From: Gemmiger sp. An120
Lineage (GTDB): Bacteria > Bacillota > Clostridia > Oscillospirales > Ruminococcaceae
Reading direction: 5' to 3'
Assembly: GCF_002160955.1 (NCBI RefSeq)
Contig: NZ_NFLN01000005.1
Location: forward strand, 62,001-126,000
DNA length: 64,000 bases
The position numbers and the translations under genes were made by a program. Numbering within the stretch: position 1 is the first letter of the stretch; every line of letters starts with the position of its first letter. Under the pieces are notes generated by a model that did not search any database, was not told the origin of the DNA, and worked only from the letters and a program-made list of their open reading frames with translations. Below, piece by piece: positions 7,500 to 16,465 of the stretch.

Positions 7500-10400
7500 G
7501 CGTTAACTGGACCGAAGCCCAGCGCCGGGCCATTGAATCCCGGGGCGGGGCCCTGCTGATCAGCGCCGCCGCCGGCAGCGGCAAAACCGCCGTGCTGGTG
7601 GAACGGGTGGTGCGGATGCTCTGCGACCCGGACCAGCCGGTCAGCGCCGACCGGCTGCTGATCGTCACCTTTACCAATGCGGCCGCCGCCCAGCTGCGGG
7701 GCCGCATCGGGGACGCGCTCACCGCCCGCCTGGTGGCCGACCCCGGTTCTCTGCGTCTGCGCCGCCAGCGCCTGCTGCTGCAAAAGGCCGCTATCTGCAC
7801 CATCGACGCTTTTTGTCTGCAGCTGCTGCGCAGCCATTTCCATCAGCTGGACATCCCGCCGGATTTTACCACCGCCGACGAGACCGACCTGCTGGCGCTG
7901 CGGGCCGCCGCGCTGGACGAAACGCTGGAACGGGCCTACCAGGACCCGGATTTTCGCGCCTTTGCCGACCTGTACGGCCGCAGCCGCACCGACCGGGCGG
8001 CGGGTGCGGCGGTACTGGCGATCCATGATTTTGCCCGCACCCTGCCCCATTTCGGCCAGGCGCTGGAGCAGCTGGGCCGGGAATGGGCCAGCGACGCCCC
8101 CTTTGCCTCCACCCGCTGGGCGGCGGTGCTGCTGGACGAGGCCGCCCGCGCCTGCGGCCAGGCCCTGCGCCTGACCCGGGCCGCCCTGGCGGTGGCCGAG
8201 GAATTAACCGCCCCGCTGGACAAGTATGCCGCCCCCCTGAAAGAGGATCTGGAGCGGATGGAGTGTCTGGAGGGCGCCCTCGCCGCCCGGGACTGGGACA
8301 GCGCCGTCAGCCTGGCGGCGGGCTTTTCTCAGGCCCGGCTGCCCTCGATCAAGAACTCCGCCTGCCTGGAAACCGACCAGATCAAGGCCCTGCGCAAGGA
8401 GGCCAAATCGGTCATGGAGCGGCTGCCCCGGGATCTGCTGCTCTGCACCGCCGCCGAATTTGAGGAGGACCGCCGCCGGGCCGCCCCGCTGGTGGCCGCG
8501 CTGCTGCGGGCTACCGCGGACTTTGAAAAGACCTTCTTTGCCGCCCGGGTAGAGGAAAAGACCCTGGACTTTTCCGACTTTGAACACCTGGCTTTGCGGC
8601 TGCTGCAGAACGAGGACGGCACCCGTACCCCGCTGGCCGAAACGGTCAGCGCCGGGTTCGATGTGGTCATGGTGGACGAATACCAGGACACCAATGCTTT
8701 GCAGGACGCGCTCTACCACTGTCTGGCCCGGCCGGACGGGAGCAACCTGTTCTTTGTGGGCGATCTGAAACAGAGCATCTACCGGTTCCGCCAGGCGGAC
8801 CCCCAGGTATTTCTGGACAAGCTGGCCGCCTTTGTGCCGCTGGACCAGGGCTGGCCCGCCAGGCTGGCGCTGGACGCCAACTTCCGCAGTGCGCCGGGGG
8901 TCATCCGGGGCATCAACTACTGCTTTGCCACCCTGATGAGCCCCCGCCTGGGCGGGGTGGAGTACGGGGACGGCCAGCGGCTGGTGCCCGGGGCCGATAC
9001 CCACGGCTTTGAGGGCAGCTGTGAAATCCAGGCTGTTCCTGCCGCCGGGCCCGCCGCTGACGCGGACTATGTGGCCCGCCGCATCCGGGAGATGGTGGAG
9101 AGCGGCGTCACCGTGCGGGATAAAGAGGGGGAGCGCCCCTGCAACTGGGGGGATTTCTGCATCCTGCTGCGCAGCCGCGCCAACATGGACGCCTATCTGG
9201 ACAAGCTGGAGCAGGCGGGCATCCCGGTCTACGCCGACACCACCGAAAACCTGCTGGAGGCGGTACAGGTGCGCCCGGTGGCCGCGCTGCTGCGGGTGCT
9301 GGACAACCCCGCCCAGGATGTATACCTGGCCGCGGTGATGCTCAGCCCGCTGGGCGGCTTCACCCCGGACGACCTGGTGCGGCTGCGGGCGGCTTTCCCG
9401 GAGGGCAGCCTGTACGGGGCGGTGTGCGCCGCCGCAGACGAGCAGACCGCCGCCTTCTTTGCCCGCCTGCAGGGGCTGCGCCGTCTGGCCCGCACCCTGC
9501 CGGTGGACCGGCTGCTGGAAGAAATTTTTGCCCGCACTGGCTACCTGGCCGCGGTGGGCGCCATGGAAAACGGCCTGCGCCGCCGGGAGGATCTGCTCAC
9601 CTTTGCCCGTTGGGCGTCCGGGGCAGGCCGGGCGGGTCTGCCCGCCCTGGTGCGCGCGCTGGACGCCGCCGCCGAGGGGGACGGCCTGACCCAGACCGGC
9701 GGGGGCGAAAGCCGCCCCGGCTGCGTGGCCATCATGACGGTGCACCGCTCCAAAGGGCTGGAGTTCCCCATTGTGTTCGTGGCGGATACCGCCCGCCGGT
9801 TCAATCTGCGGGACCTGAGCGAAAAACTGCTGCCCCATGCCCGGCTGGGTGTGGGCCTGGTGTTGCGCGCGCCGGGCCGGGGCGGCACCTATCCCACCGC
9901 CGCCCACCGGGCGGTGCAGCGGCAGCTGCGGGCCGAATCTTTGAGCGAGGAGATGCGGGTGCAGTATGTGGCCCTCACCAGAGCAAAAGACCGGCTCATC
10001 GTCACCGTGCCTCTGGCCGACCCGGAAAAGGAGCTGGGCCGCCTGGCTTTGCGCCTAAGCGCCCTGGGCCCGGACGAGTACAGCCTGGCCCAGGCCCAGA
10101 GCCCGGGCGAGTGGTACCTGACCGCCGCTCTGCTGCATCCAGACGGGCGGGAACTGCGCACCGCCGCCGGCTGTCCGCTGCTGCCCGCCGATACGGTCAG
10201 CCGCATCACCATCGGCCTGCAGGCCCCGGCCCCCGCCGCGGAAACCGCGCCCGCCGCCCCGCCGCCCGCGCCGACACCCGACCCGGTCCTGGCTCGGCGG
10301 CTGGCGGAGCAGTTCGCCTGGCGCTATCCCGGTCAGGCCCTGACCCGGGTGCCCGCCAAGGTCAGCGTCACCGCCCTCACCCACGGCCAGCAGGAAGTCC

Positions 10401-10960
10401 TGCCCGCCCGGCCCGCCTTCATGAGCAAGAGCGGCCTGTCCGGGGCGGAACGGGGCACCGCGCTGCACGCCTTCCTGCAGCAGGCGGACCTGGCCCGCGC
10501 CGCCGCCGACCCGGCCGCCGAGCTGGCCCGCCAGCGGGCCGAACAGCGCATCGCGCCGGAACTGGCCGACCAGATGGACCTGGACAAGCTGCGGGCCTTC
10601 TTTGCAAGCGGGCTGTTCCGCCGCATCCAAAGCGCTGAAAAGGCCTTGCGGGAGTATGCCTTCATCACCGCCCTGCCCGCCGCCCGGGTAGCGGGGGAGA
10701 GCGACCCCGCCCTGGATGGCGCCGTAACCCTGGTGCAGGGCGTGGCCGACCTGGTGCTGCTCTTTGCCGACCATGCCGAGATCGTGGACTACAAGACCGA
10801 TCGCCGGGTCACGCCCCCGGAACTGATCCGCCGCTACGGCGCCCAGCTGCGCCTCTACGCCCGCGCCCTGGCCGCCCGCCTGCCGGTGCCGGTCACCCGC
10901 TGCACCATCTACAGCTTCGAGCTGGAGCAGGAGATTGATGTGCCGAAAGAGGAAGGATGA
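7496..10960 (+). CDS. addA: ATP-dependent helicase/nuclease subunit A (AddA/RexA)
   Basis: 1154 residues, UvrD-like superfamily 1 helicase fused to a C-terminal nuclease. The Q motif TEAQRRAI and Walker A SAAAGSGKTA (Lys30) are at the N-terminus; motif II is VMVDEYQDTN near residue 392; motif III QSIYRFR and motif VI QYVALTRAKDRL follow. The nuclease motif EIVDYKTDRR is near residue 1097. An Ala/Pro-rich linker (about 910-930) separates helicase and nuclease parts. It is the motor and 3'-strand nuclease of AddAB, in an operon with addB. All key residues are present. Confidence 0.95.
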   Translation: MSVNWTEAQRRAIESRGGALLISAAAGSGKTAVLVERVVRMLCDPDQPVSADRLLIVTFTNAAAAQLRGRIGDALTARLVADPGSLRLRRQRLLLQKAAICTIDAFCLQLLRSHFHQLDIPPDFTTADETDLLALRAAALDETLERAYQDPDFRAFADLYGRSRTDRAAGAAVLAIHDFARTLPHFGQALEQLGREWASDAPFASTRWAAVLLDEAARACGQALRLTRAALAVAEELTAPLDKYAAPLKEDLERMECLEGALAARDWDSAVSLAAGFSQARLPSIKNSACLETDQIKALRKEAKSVMERLPRDLLLCTAAEFEEDRRRAAPLVAALLRATADFEKTFFAARVEEKTLDFSDFEHLALRLLQNEDGTRTPLAETVSAGFDVVMVDEYQDTNALQDALYHCLARPDGSNLFFVGDLKQSIYRFRQADPQVFLDKLAAFVPLDQGWPARLALDANFRSAPGVIRGINYCFATLMSPRLGGVEYGDGQRLVPGADTHGFEGSCEIQAVPAAGPAADADYVARRIREMVESGVTVRDKEGERPCNWGDFCILLRSRANMDAYLDKLEQAGIPVYADTTENLLEAVQVRPVAALLRVLDNPAQDVYLAAVMLSPLGGFTPDDLVRLRAAFPEGSLYGAVCAAADEQTAAFFARLQGLRRLARTLPVDRLLEEIFARTGYLAAVGAMENGLRRREDLLTFARWASGAGRAGLPALVRALDAAAEGDGLTQTGGGESRPGCVAIMTVHRSKGLEFPIVFVADTARRFNLRDLSEKLLPHARLGVGLVLRAPGRGGTYPTAAHRAVQRQLRAESLSEEMRVQYVALTRAKDRLIVTVPLADPEKELGRLALRLSALGPDEYSLAQAQSPGEWYLTAALLHPDGRELRTAAGCPLLPADTVSRITIGLQAPAPAAETAPAAPPPAPTPDPVLARRLAEQFAWRYPGQALTRVPAKVSVTALTHGQQEVLPARPAFMSKSGLSGAERGTALHAFLQQADLARAAADPAAELARQRAEQRIAPELADQMDLDKLRAFFASGLFRRIQSAEKALREYAFITALPAARVAGESDPALDGAVTLVQGVADLVLLFADHAEIVDYKTDRRVTPPELIRRYGAQLRLYARALAARLPVPVTRCTIYSFELEQEIDVPKEEG

Positions 10961-10981
10961 GAAAAATCCTGCAAAAACCGC

Positions 10982-11010
10982 TTGACACCCCGCGGCGCGT
11001 GTGCTATGAT
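10982..11010 (+). promoter_or_regulatory. Promoter of the infC-rpmI-rplT operon
   Basis: TTGACA (10982-10987) and TATGAT (11005-11010) are separated by 17 bases, close to the sigma-A ideal. Transcription is expected to start near 11017, giving a leader of about 185 bases before infC. Confidence 0.85.
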
Positions 11011-11016
11011 AGACCG

Positions 11017-11201
11017 GTAAAGAAAGCAGCAGTCGGCTTGCCGCCGCGCTCACCTTGCGGTCGAATCACGGCCCGGGTCATACGGTATAAGCCCCTTTGG
11101 GGCGGATTACGTGTGTATTGCGCGCGGCTGCTTTCCGGCAGCCGCGTTTTTTCTTGTGTGTATTGGCCACAGATTTTGTTTTGAGTTGGAGGTGTATTAC
11201 A
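11017..11201 (+). promoter_or_regulatory. infC leader with attenuator (IF3/L20-type leader)
   Basis: The 185-base leader contains a small hairpin (GCCCC-TTT-GGGGC, 11091-11103) and a complete intrinsic terminator just before infC: stem 11123-11131 with 11138-11146, followed by TTTTTT. The upstream segment 11043-11049 (GCCGCGC) is complementary to 11122-11128 in the terminator's left arm and could form a competing antiterminator. In Firmicutes this operon is controlled by L20 binding its leader, and that is the likely role here; the L20 site itself was not identified. Confidence 0.75.
11123..11152 (+). terminator. Attenuator terminator ahead of infC
   Basis: A 9-bp GC-rich stem (CGCGGCTGC with GCAGCCGCG) is followed directly by six T residues. 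It lies between promoter and first gene, so it can only act as a regulated stop. Confidence 0.8.
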
Positions 11202-11732
11202 ATCGCTACGAACGGCAAAAAGGAACTGGAGATCAACGAGGCTATTCGTGACCGTGAGGTGCGAGTCATCGCGGAAGACGGCAGCCAGCTGGGTGTGCTG
11301 AACACCCGCGAGGCGCTGCGCATGGCCGAAGAAAAGAACCTGGACCTGGTGAAGATCGCCCCGCAGGCGCAGCCCCCGGTGTGCAAGTTCCTGGACTACG
11401 GCAAGTACCGCTTTGAACAGCAGAAACGCGAAAAGGAAGCCAAGAAGAACCAAAAGGTGATCGACGTCAAGGAGATCCGCCTTTCGCTGAACATCGACAC
11501 GAATGACTTCAACACCAAGGTGAACCAGGCTGCGAAATTCCTCAAGGCCGGGCACAAGCTCAAGGTGTCGATCCGCTTCCGCGGCCGCGAGATGGCGCAC
11601 ACCAATCTGGGCCTGGAAGTGCACAAGCGGTTTGCCGAGGCTCTGCCCGGCGCCGTGGTGGACAAACAGCCCAAGCTGGAGGGCCGCAGCATGCTCATGT
11701 TCATGAGCCCCGCCCCCAACCAGAACAAGTAA
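11202..11732 (+). CDS. infC: Translation initiation factor IF-3, probable ATC start
   Basis: 176 residues if read from ATC at 11202. IF3 features are clear: INEAIRDREVRVI at the N-terminus, the RFEQQKREKEAKKNQK linker helix and a C-domain with KVSIRFRGREM. No ATG or GTG lies near the expected N-terminus. TTGGAGGTG at 11186-11194 leaves a normal 7-9 base gap to ATC 11202 (ATT at 11196 would be only 3 bases from GGAGG). Rare start codons are a known trait of infC and allow IF3 to restrict its own translation, since IF3 rejects non-canonical starts. First gene of the L35/L20 operon. Confidence 0.9.
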   Translation: MATNGKKELEINEAIRDREVRVIAEDGSQLGVLNTREALRMAEEKNLDLVKIAPQAQPPVCKFLDYGKYRFEQQKREKEAKKNQKVIDVKEIRLSLNIDTNDFNTKVNQAAKFLKAGHKLKVSIRFRGREMAHTNLGLEVHKRFAEALPGAVVDKQPKLEGRSMLMFMSPAPNQNK

Positions 11733-11753
11733 ATTCTTTAGGAGGAACAAACA

Positions 11754-11951
11754 ATGCCTAAGATCAAGACCCATTCCGGTGCGAAAAAACGCTTCAAGCT
11801 CACCAAGAACGGCAAGGTGAAGCGCGGCCATGCGTTCCGCAGCCACATCCTCACCAAGAAGACCACCAAGCTGAAACGCGGCTTCCGCAAGAGCAGCTAC
11901 GCTGACAAGACCAACAGCGCCGCCGTCAAGCATATGCTGCCCTACGCCTGA
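11754..11951 (+). CDS. rpmI: 50S ribosomal protein L35
   Basis: 65 residues, strongly basic, with the L35 N-terminus [15 protein letters not shown] and the [12 protein letters not shown] segment. TAGGAGG lies before the ATG. It sits between infC and rplT, the standard order. It is incorporated into the large ribosomal subunit. Length and sequence match the family. Confidence 0.97.
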   Translation: MPKIKTHSGAKKRFKLTKNGKVKRGHAFRSHILTKKTTKLKRGFRKSSYADKTNSAAVKHMLPYA

Positions 11952-12028
11952 GCGTAAGGTTCAGCGGCTTCTGATCCCGGCGGCCCCGGCCGCCCTCTAA
12001 GATTGTGACTGAAAAGGAGATATAAACA

Positions 12029-12382
12029 ATGGCTCGTATCAAAGGCGCGATGATGACCCGCAAACGTCGGAAGAAGACCCTGAAGCTGGCCAAGGGTTAC
12101 TATGGCAGCAAGTCCAAGCATTTTAAGATGGCCAAACAGCAGGTCATGAAGAGCGGCAACTACGCCTTCATCGGCCGCAAGCAGAAGAAGCGTCAGTTCC
12201 GCAACCTGTGGATCACCCGCATCAACAACGCGGTTCGTCCTCTGGGCATGAACTACTCCAGCTTCATGAACGGCCTGAAGAAGTCCGGCGTTGAGCTGAA
12301 CCGCAAGATGCTCAGCGAGCTGGCTATCCATGATCCTCAGAGCTTTGCCGCTCTGGTGGAGACCGCCAAGAAGGCTCTGTAA
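12029..12382 (+). CDS. rplT: 50S ribosomal protein L20
   Basis: 117 residues with the L20 motifs [15 protein letters not shown] and [21 protein letters not shown] precedes the ATG. L20 is needed early in large-subunit assembly and is the usual repressor of this operon through the leader. The 77 bases between rpmI and rplT hold a GGCGGC-CCC-GGCCGCC type hairpin that may be part of this control. A strong terminator follows. Confidence 0.97.
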   Translation: MARIKGAMMTRKRRKKTLKLAKGYYGSKSKHFKMAKQQVMKSGNYAFIGRKQKKRQFRNLWITRINNAVRPLGMNYSSFMNGLKKSGVELNRKMLSELAIHDPQSFAALVETAKKAL

Positions 12383-12390
12383 TTACGTCA

Positions 12391-12431
12391 AGCGAAACGC
12401 CCGCGCCTTGTGCGCGCGGGCGTCGCTTTTG
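12391..12431 (+). terminator. Terminator after rplT
   Basis: A 10-bp stem ACGCCCGCGC/GCGCGGGCGT with a lower AGCG/CGCT extension ends in TTTT. It closes the infC operon. Confidence 0.85.
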
Positions 12432-12479
12432 TATTTGCCCCTTTTTGCACCCAAATTCGACACAGAAGGGCCTGATGCT

Positions 12480-13265
12480 ATGCAGCAGCCGGACATCACC
12501 AGCCGGGACAATGCCCGGATCAAATATGCCTGTAAACTGGCACAGAGCGCAGCCTTCCGCCAATCGGAGCAATCCTTTCTGGCGGAGGGCTCAAAGCTCT
12601 GCCTGGAACTTGCCAAAACCTGCCCTTTAAAGGTATTATATACTACGGCCCGTGCGCTGGAACACACCCCCGCTCTGGCCGGACTGGACGGGGAACGCTA
12701 CACCATCGCCGACCATGTGGCCGAAAAGCTGGCCGGTGTGCCCTCCAGCCAGGGGGTGTTCGGGGTGTTTGGCTTTCCGCCGCCGCCCGCCGGATTCCCG
12801 GCGCCGGGCGGGCGTTATCTGGCGCTGGAAAACGTGCAGGACCCGGGCAATGTGGGGGCGCTGGTGCGCAGCGCCGCCGCCTTCGGGTACGACGCTGTCA
12901 TTCTGGGCGGCGCCTGCGCCGACCCCTTTTCTCCCAAAACCCTGCGGGCCTCCATGGGGGCCTGCGGCCGTCTGCCGCTGGTGCGGGTGCCCTGCCTGCC
13001 GGATATGCTGCATGAGCTGAAAGCCGCGGGCATTGCTTGCCTGGCAGCGGCCCTCTACAACAGCCGCCCGCTGGATGAGGTCGACCCGGCCCAGCCCGGC
13101 GGGGTCTGCCTGGTTATCGGCAGCGAGGGCCAGGGCCTGACCGACGCCGCCATTGCCGCCTGCGACGCGGCAGTACGCATCCCCATCAGCCCGCTGGTAG
13201 AAAGCCTGAACGCGGGGGTGGCCGGCAGCGTGCTGCTGTGGCACTTCCGCAAAGGGGGCGCCTGA
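12480..13265 (+). CDS. SPOUT-class (TrmH/SpoU) RNA 2'-O-methyltransferase, YsgA-like
   Basis: 261 residues. An N-terminal RNA-binding region (ITSRDNARIKYACKLA, with LAEGSKL) precedes a SPOUT domain with ENVQDPGNVGALVRSA (from about residue 117), VIGSEGQGL and IPISPLVESLNAGVA, the knot residues that bind S-adenosylmethionine. The same kind of gene follows rplT in many Firmicutes. The likely substrate is 23S rRNA, but the exact base cannot be told. Start ATG at 12480 has only a weak AGAAGGG site. Its stop overlaps the dprA start by 1 base (TGATG). Confidence 0.88.
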   Translation: MQQPDITSRDNARIKYACKLAQSAAFRQSEQSFLAEGSKLCLELAKTCPLKVLYTTARALEHTPALAGLDGERYTIADHVAEKLAGVPSSQGVFGVFGFPPPPAGFPAPGGRYLALENVQDPGNVGALVRSAAAFGYDAVILGGACADPFSPKTLRASMGACGRLPLVRVPCLPDMLHELKAAGIACLAAALYNSRPLDEVDPAQPGGVCLVIGSEGQGLTDAAIAACDAAVRIPISPLVESLNAGVAGSVLLWHFRKGGA

Positions 13266-14347
13266 TGGACCCGGAACGCTGCTGGCTCTGGCTGGCCCGG
13301 GTGCTGGGCCCCGCCGCCGAAAACGCCGGTGATCTGCTGGCTGTGTACGGCGATGCCGAGACGATCCTGAACGCTCGCTTTGCCGAGGACTTCTCCGCTT
13401 TTCTCACCCCGCCCCAGCTGGACCGGCTGCAAAGCCTGGACCCGGCGGACTGCGACCGGGAACTGGCCGCCTGCCACCGTTTGGGGGTGCAGCTGCTGTA
13501 TCCCGGGCATCCGGATTATCCCGCGGCCTTTCTGGCCATTCCGGACCTGCCGGTGCTGCTTTATGCCACCGGCGAGCCGGGCCTGCTGACCGACCGCATC
13601 CTGGTGGGGATGGTGGGCAGCCGCCGTCCCAGCCCCTATGGGGTGGAGGCCGCCGCCCGCCTGGGCGGCGAGATGGCCCGGGGCGGTGCGGTGCTGGTGA
13701 GCGGTCTGGCCGACGGGCTGGACAGCCAGGCCCATGCTGCCGCCCTGGACGCGGGCGAACTTACGGTGGGGGTGCTGGGCTGCGCCATCGACAAGACCTA
13801 CCCCGCCGCCAACCGGGTTCTGCGCGGCCGCATCGAGCGGCAGGGGGCGGTATTCAGCGAATACGGCCCCGGCGCCCAGACCTTTGCCGCCAGCTTTCTG
13901 CAGCGCAACCGGCTGATCGCCGCGTTGAGCGACGCGCTGGTGGTGGTGGAAGCCCGCCACAAAAGCGGCACCATGAGCACCGTGCGCCATGCTGAGCGGT
14001 ATGGCCGGCCAGTGTACGCGGTGCCCGGCAGCATCTTCAGCAGCCTCAGCGAGGGCACCAACGCCCTGCTGGCCGAAAACCGGGCCCGGGCGGTCTGCCG
14101 GGGCGCGGATGTGCTGGAACCGCTGGGCCTGACCGCCCCTGCCGCGGCAAAATCCCGCCGCGCACCGCTCCCCGCCGGGGACGCGGGCCGGGTGCTGGCC
14201 CTGCTGGGCCCCACCCCCAAGGGATTTGAACAACTCAAACAGGAAAGCACGCTGAGCGCGGGCGCCCTTCTGGCCGCCCTCACCCAGCTGGAACTGGCCG
14301 GGCGTATCGACGCGCTGGCCGGCCGCCGCTACCAGCGGCGTGGATAA
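13265..14347 (+). CDS. dprA: DNA-processing protein DprA
   Basis: 360 residues. An N-terminal SAM-like region is followed by the Rossmann-type DprA fold with GMVGSRRPSPYG (about 116-127), SGLADGLDSQAHAAAL, GCAIDKTYPAANR, SEYGPG and FLQRNRLIAALSDALVVVEA. A C-terminal winged-helix domain (about 300-360) is present. DprA binds incoming single-stranded DNA and loads RecA during transformation. It sits before topA, a common Firmicute order. Start is coupled to the upstream methyltransferase (TGATG). No other competence genes are in the window, so active transformation is not shown. Confidence 0.95.
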   Translation: MDPERCWLWLARVLGPAAENAGDLLAVYGDAETILNARFAEDFSAFLTPPQLDRLQSLDPADCDRELAACHRLGVQLLYPGHPDYPAAFLAIPDLPVLLYATGEPGLLTDRILVGMVGSRRPSPYGVEAAARLGGEMARGGAVLVSGLADGLDSQAHAAALDAGELTVGVLGCAIDKTYPAANRVLRGRIERQGAVFSEYGPGAQTFAASFLQRNRLIAALSDALVVVEARHKSGTMSTVRHAERYGRPVYAVPGSIFSSLSEGTNALLAENRARAVCRGADVLEPLGLTAPAAAKSRRAPLPAGDAGRVLALLGPTPKGFEQLKQESTLSAGALLAALTQLELAGRIDALAGRRYQRRG

Positions 14348-14368
14348 ATCAACAACAAGGAGACGACT

Positions 14369-16465
14369 ATGGCAAAGCTTGTCATTGTGGAGTCGCCCGC
14401 CAAGGCCAAGACCATCGGCAAATACCTGGGCGACGGCTATGAAGTGACCGCCAGCATGGGCCACATCCGGGACCTGCCCGCCAGCCAGATGGGCATTGAT
14501 GTGGAACATGACTACACACCCCAGTATATCAGCATCAAGGGCAAGGAAAAACTCATCAAGGAACTGAAAGCCGCCGCCAAAAAGGCGGACGAAGTGTTCC
14601 TGGCCACCGACCCGGACCGGGAGGGGGAAGCCATCAGCTGGCATCTGGCCAACATTCTGGGCCTGCCGCTGGACGCCCCCGACCGGGTCACCTTCGGGGA
14701 AATCACCAAGAAAGGCGTGCAGGAGGGCATGGCCCATCCCCGGGTCATCGACACCAACCTGTTCAACGCCCAGCAGGCCCGCCGGGTGCTGGACCGTCTG
14801 GTGGGCTATAAGCTGAGCCCCTTCCTCTGGCGCAAGGTGCGCCGGGGGCTTTCCGCCGGCCGTGTGCAGAGCGTGGCTGTGCGGCTGATCGTGGACCGGG
14901 AAAAGGAGATCGAAGCCTTCCAGCCCGAGGAATACTGGAACCTGGACGCGCTGCTTTCGCCCCCGGGCAGCAGCCGCAAGTTCACCGCCCGGCTCACCTC
15001 CACCGCCGCCGGCAAAAAGCTGACGGTCAAGAACGGCGAGCAGGCCGAGGCCATCCGCACGTCGCTGGAGGGCCAGGACTACACCGTCACCAGCCTGGAA
15101 AAAGGCACCCGCAAAAAGGTGCCCGCGCCCCCGTTCATCACCAGTACCCTGCAGCAGGAGGCCAGCCGCCGGCTGGGCTTCACCGCCGCCCGCACCATGC
15201 GCGCCGCCCAGACCCTGTACGAAGGCGTGGAGGTGGCCGGGCATGGCATGATGGGTCTGATCACCTATATGCGTACCGACAGCCTGCGTGTGTCGGACGA
15301 AGCGGTGGCCGGGGCCAAGGCCTATATCGGCGAGCGCTGGGGCCAGGACTACGTCTGCGCCTACAAGCGCACCTATAAAACCAAAAGCGCCACCGCCGCC
15401 CAGGACGCCCACGAGGCGATCCGGCCCAGTGTGCCCAGCCTGACACCCGACGAGGTGGACAAGAGCATCACCGGCGACACCGCCAAGCTCTACCGCCTGA
15501 TCTGGAGCCGGTTTATCGCCAGCCAGATGAGCGACTGCCTGCAGGACACCGTCAGCGTGGGCATCACCGCCGGGGACTATCTGTTCCGGGCCAGCGGCTA
15601 TGTGGTTACTTTCGATGGCTTCACCGCCCTCTACGAGGAGGCCACCGACGAAAAGGAAAAGAAGGAAACCGCCCTGCCCCCGCTGGAAAAGGACCAGGTG
15701 CTGAAGCTGCGGGAACTCAAGAGCGAGCAGAAATTCACCCAGCCCCCGGCCCGGTACACCGAGGCCAGCCTGATCCGGGCGCTGGAGGAAAACGGCATCG
15801 GCCGCCCCTCCACCTACGCCCCCACCATCAGCACCGTCATCGACCGGGGCTATGTGGAACGGGATCAGAAAAAGCTCAAACCCACCCTGCTGGGCCGCAC
15901 CATCAACGAGCTGATGATGGAGCAGTTCCCTGACATCGTGGACGTGGGCTTCTCCGCCGAGATGGAACGCAACCTGGATAAGGTGGAAAGCGGCCAGGCC
16001 GACTGGCGCAAGACGGTGGACGTGTTCTACAAGGGCTTCGAGCAGTCGCTGGAGCAGGCCGAGAAGAACATGGAGGGCAAAAAGGTCAAGGTGCCCGACG
16101 AGGAAAGCGACGAGATCTGCGAAAAGTGCGGCCGCCGCATGGTCATCAAGACCGGCCGGTACGGCAAGTTCCTGGCCTGCCCGGGCTTCCCGGAATGCCA
16201 GAACACCAAGCGCCTTGTCAAGGATACCGGCGGCCGCTGCCCCAAGTGCGGCGGGCGGATGCTGCAGCGCCGCAGCGCCAAGGGCCGTGTCTACTACGGC
16301 TGCGAGGGCTATCCCCAGTGCGATTTCATGACTTGGGACGAGCCGGTGCCCGATACCTGTGAAAAGTGCGGCGCCACCCTGTTCAAGAAAGGCGGCAAGC
16401 TCTACTGCGCCAAGGAGGGCTGCGGCTTTGAAAAGCAGGTGCGCAAGGGGGAAAACCATGAGTAA
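14369..16465 (+). CDS. topA: DNA topoisomerase I (type IA)
   Basis: 698 residues. The TOPRIM domain begins VIVESPAKAKTIGKYLG and holds TDPDREGEAISWH. The catalytic tyrosine is Tyr300 in GLITYMRTDSLR. Three C-terminal zinc ribbons (from about residue 584) each keep a Cys4 pattern: CEKCG...CPGFPEC, CPKCG...CEGYPQC and CEKCG...CAKEGC. It relaxes negative supercoils. Length and domain order are normal for Firmicutes. The ATG has AACAAGGAGAC upstream, and the stop overlaps trmFO by 8 bases. Confidence 0.97.
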   Translation: MAKLVIVESPAKAKTIGKYLGDGYEVTASMGHIRDLPASQMGIDVEHDYTPQYISIKGKEKLIKELKAAAKKADEVFLATDPDREGEAISWHLANILGLPLDAPDRVTFGEITKKGVQEGMAHPRVIDTNLFNAQQARRVLDRLVGYKLSPFLWRKVRRGLSAGRVQSVAVRLIVDREKEIEAFQPEEYWNLDALLSPPGSSRKFTARLTSTAAGKKLTVKNGEQAEAIRTSLEGQDYTVTSLEKGTRKKVPAPPFITSTLQQEASRRLGFTAARTMRAAQTLYEGVEVAGHGMMGLITYMRTDSLRVSDEAVAGAKAYIGERWGQDYVCAYKRTYKTKSATAAQDAHEAIRPSVPSLTPDEVDKSITGDTAKLYRLIWSRFIASQMSDCLQDTVSVGITAGDYLFRASGYVVTFDGFTALYEEATDEKEKKETALPPLEKDQVLKLRELKSEQKFTQPPARYTEASLIRALEENGIGRPSTYAPTISTVIDRGYVERDQKKLKPTLLGRTINELMMEQFPDIVDVGFSAEMERNLDKVESGQADWRKTVDVFYKGFEQSLEQAEKNMEGKKVKVPDEESDEICEKCGRRMVIKTGRYGKFLACPGFPECQNTKRLVKDTGGRCPKCGGRMLQRRSAKGRVYYGCEGYPQCDFMTWDEPVPDTCEKCGATLFKKGGKLYCAKEGCGFEKQVRKGENHE

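Noticed and set aside
10957-11184. Small plus-strand gene between addA and infC
   Set aside because: It covers the infC promoter, leader hairpins and attenuator and has no homology-like features.
11975-12000. GC-rich palindrome between rpmI and rplT as a terminator
   Set aside because: It has no T-run and lies inside the operon; a translational control or processing role is more likely.
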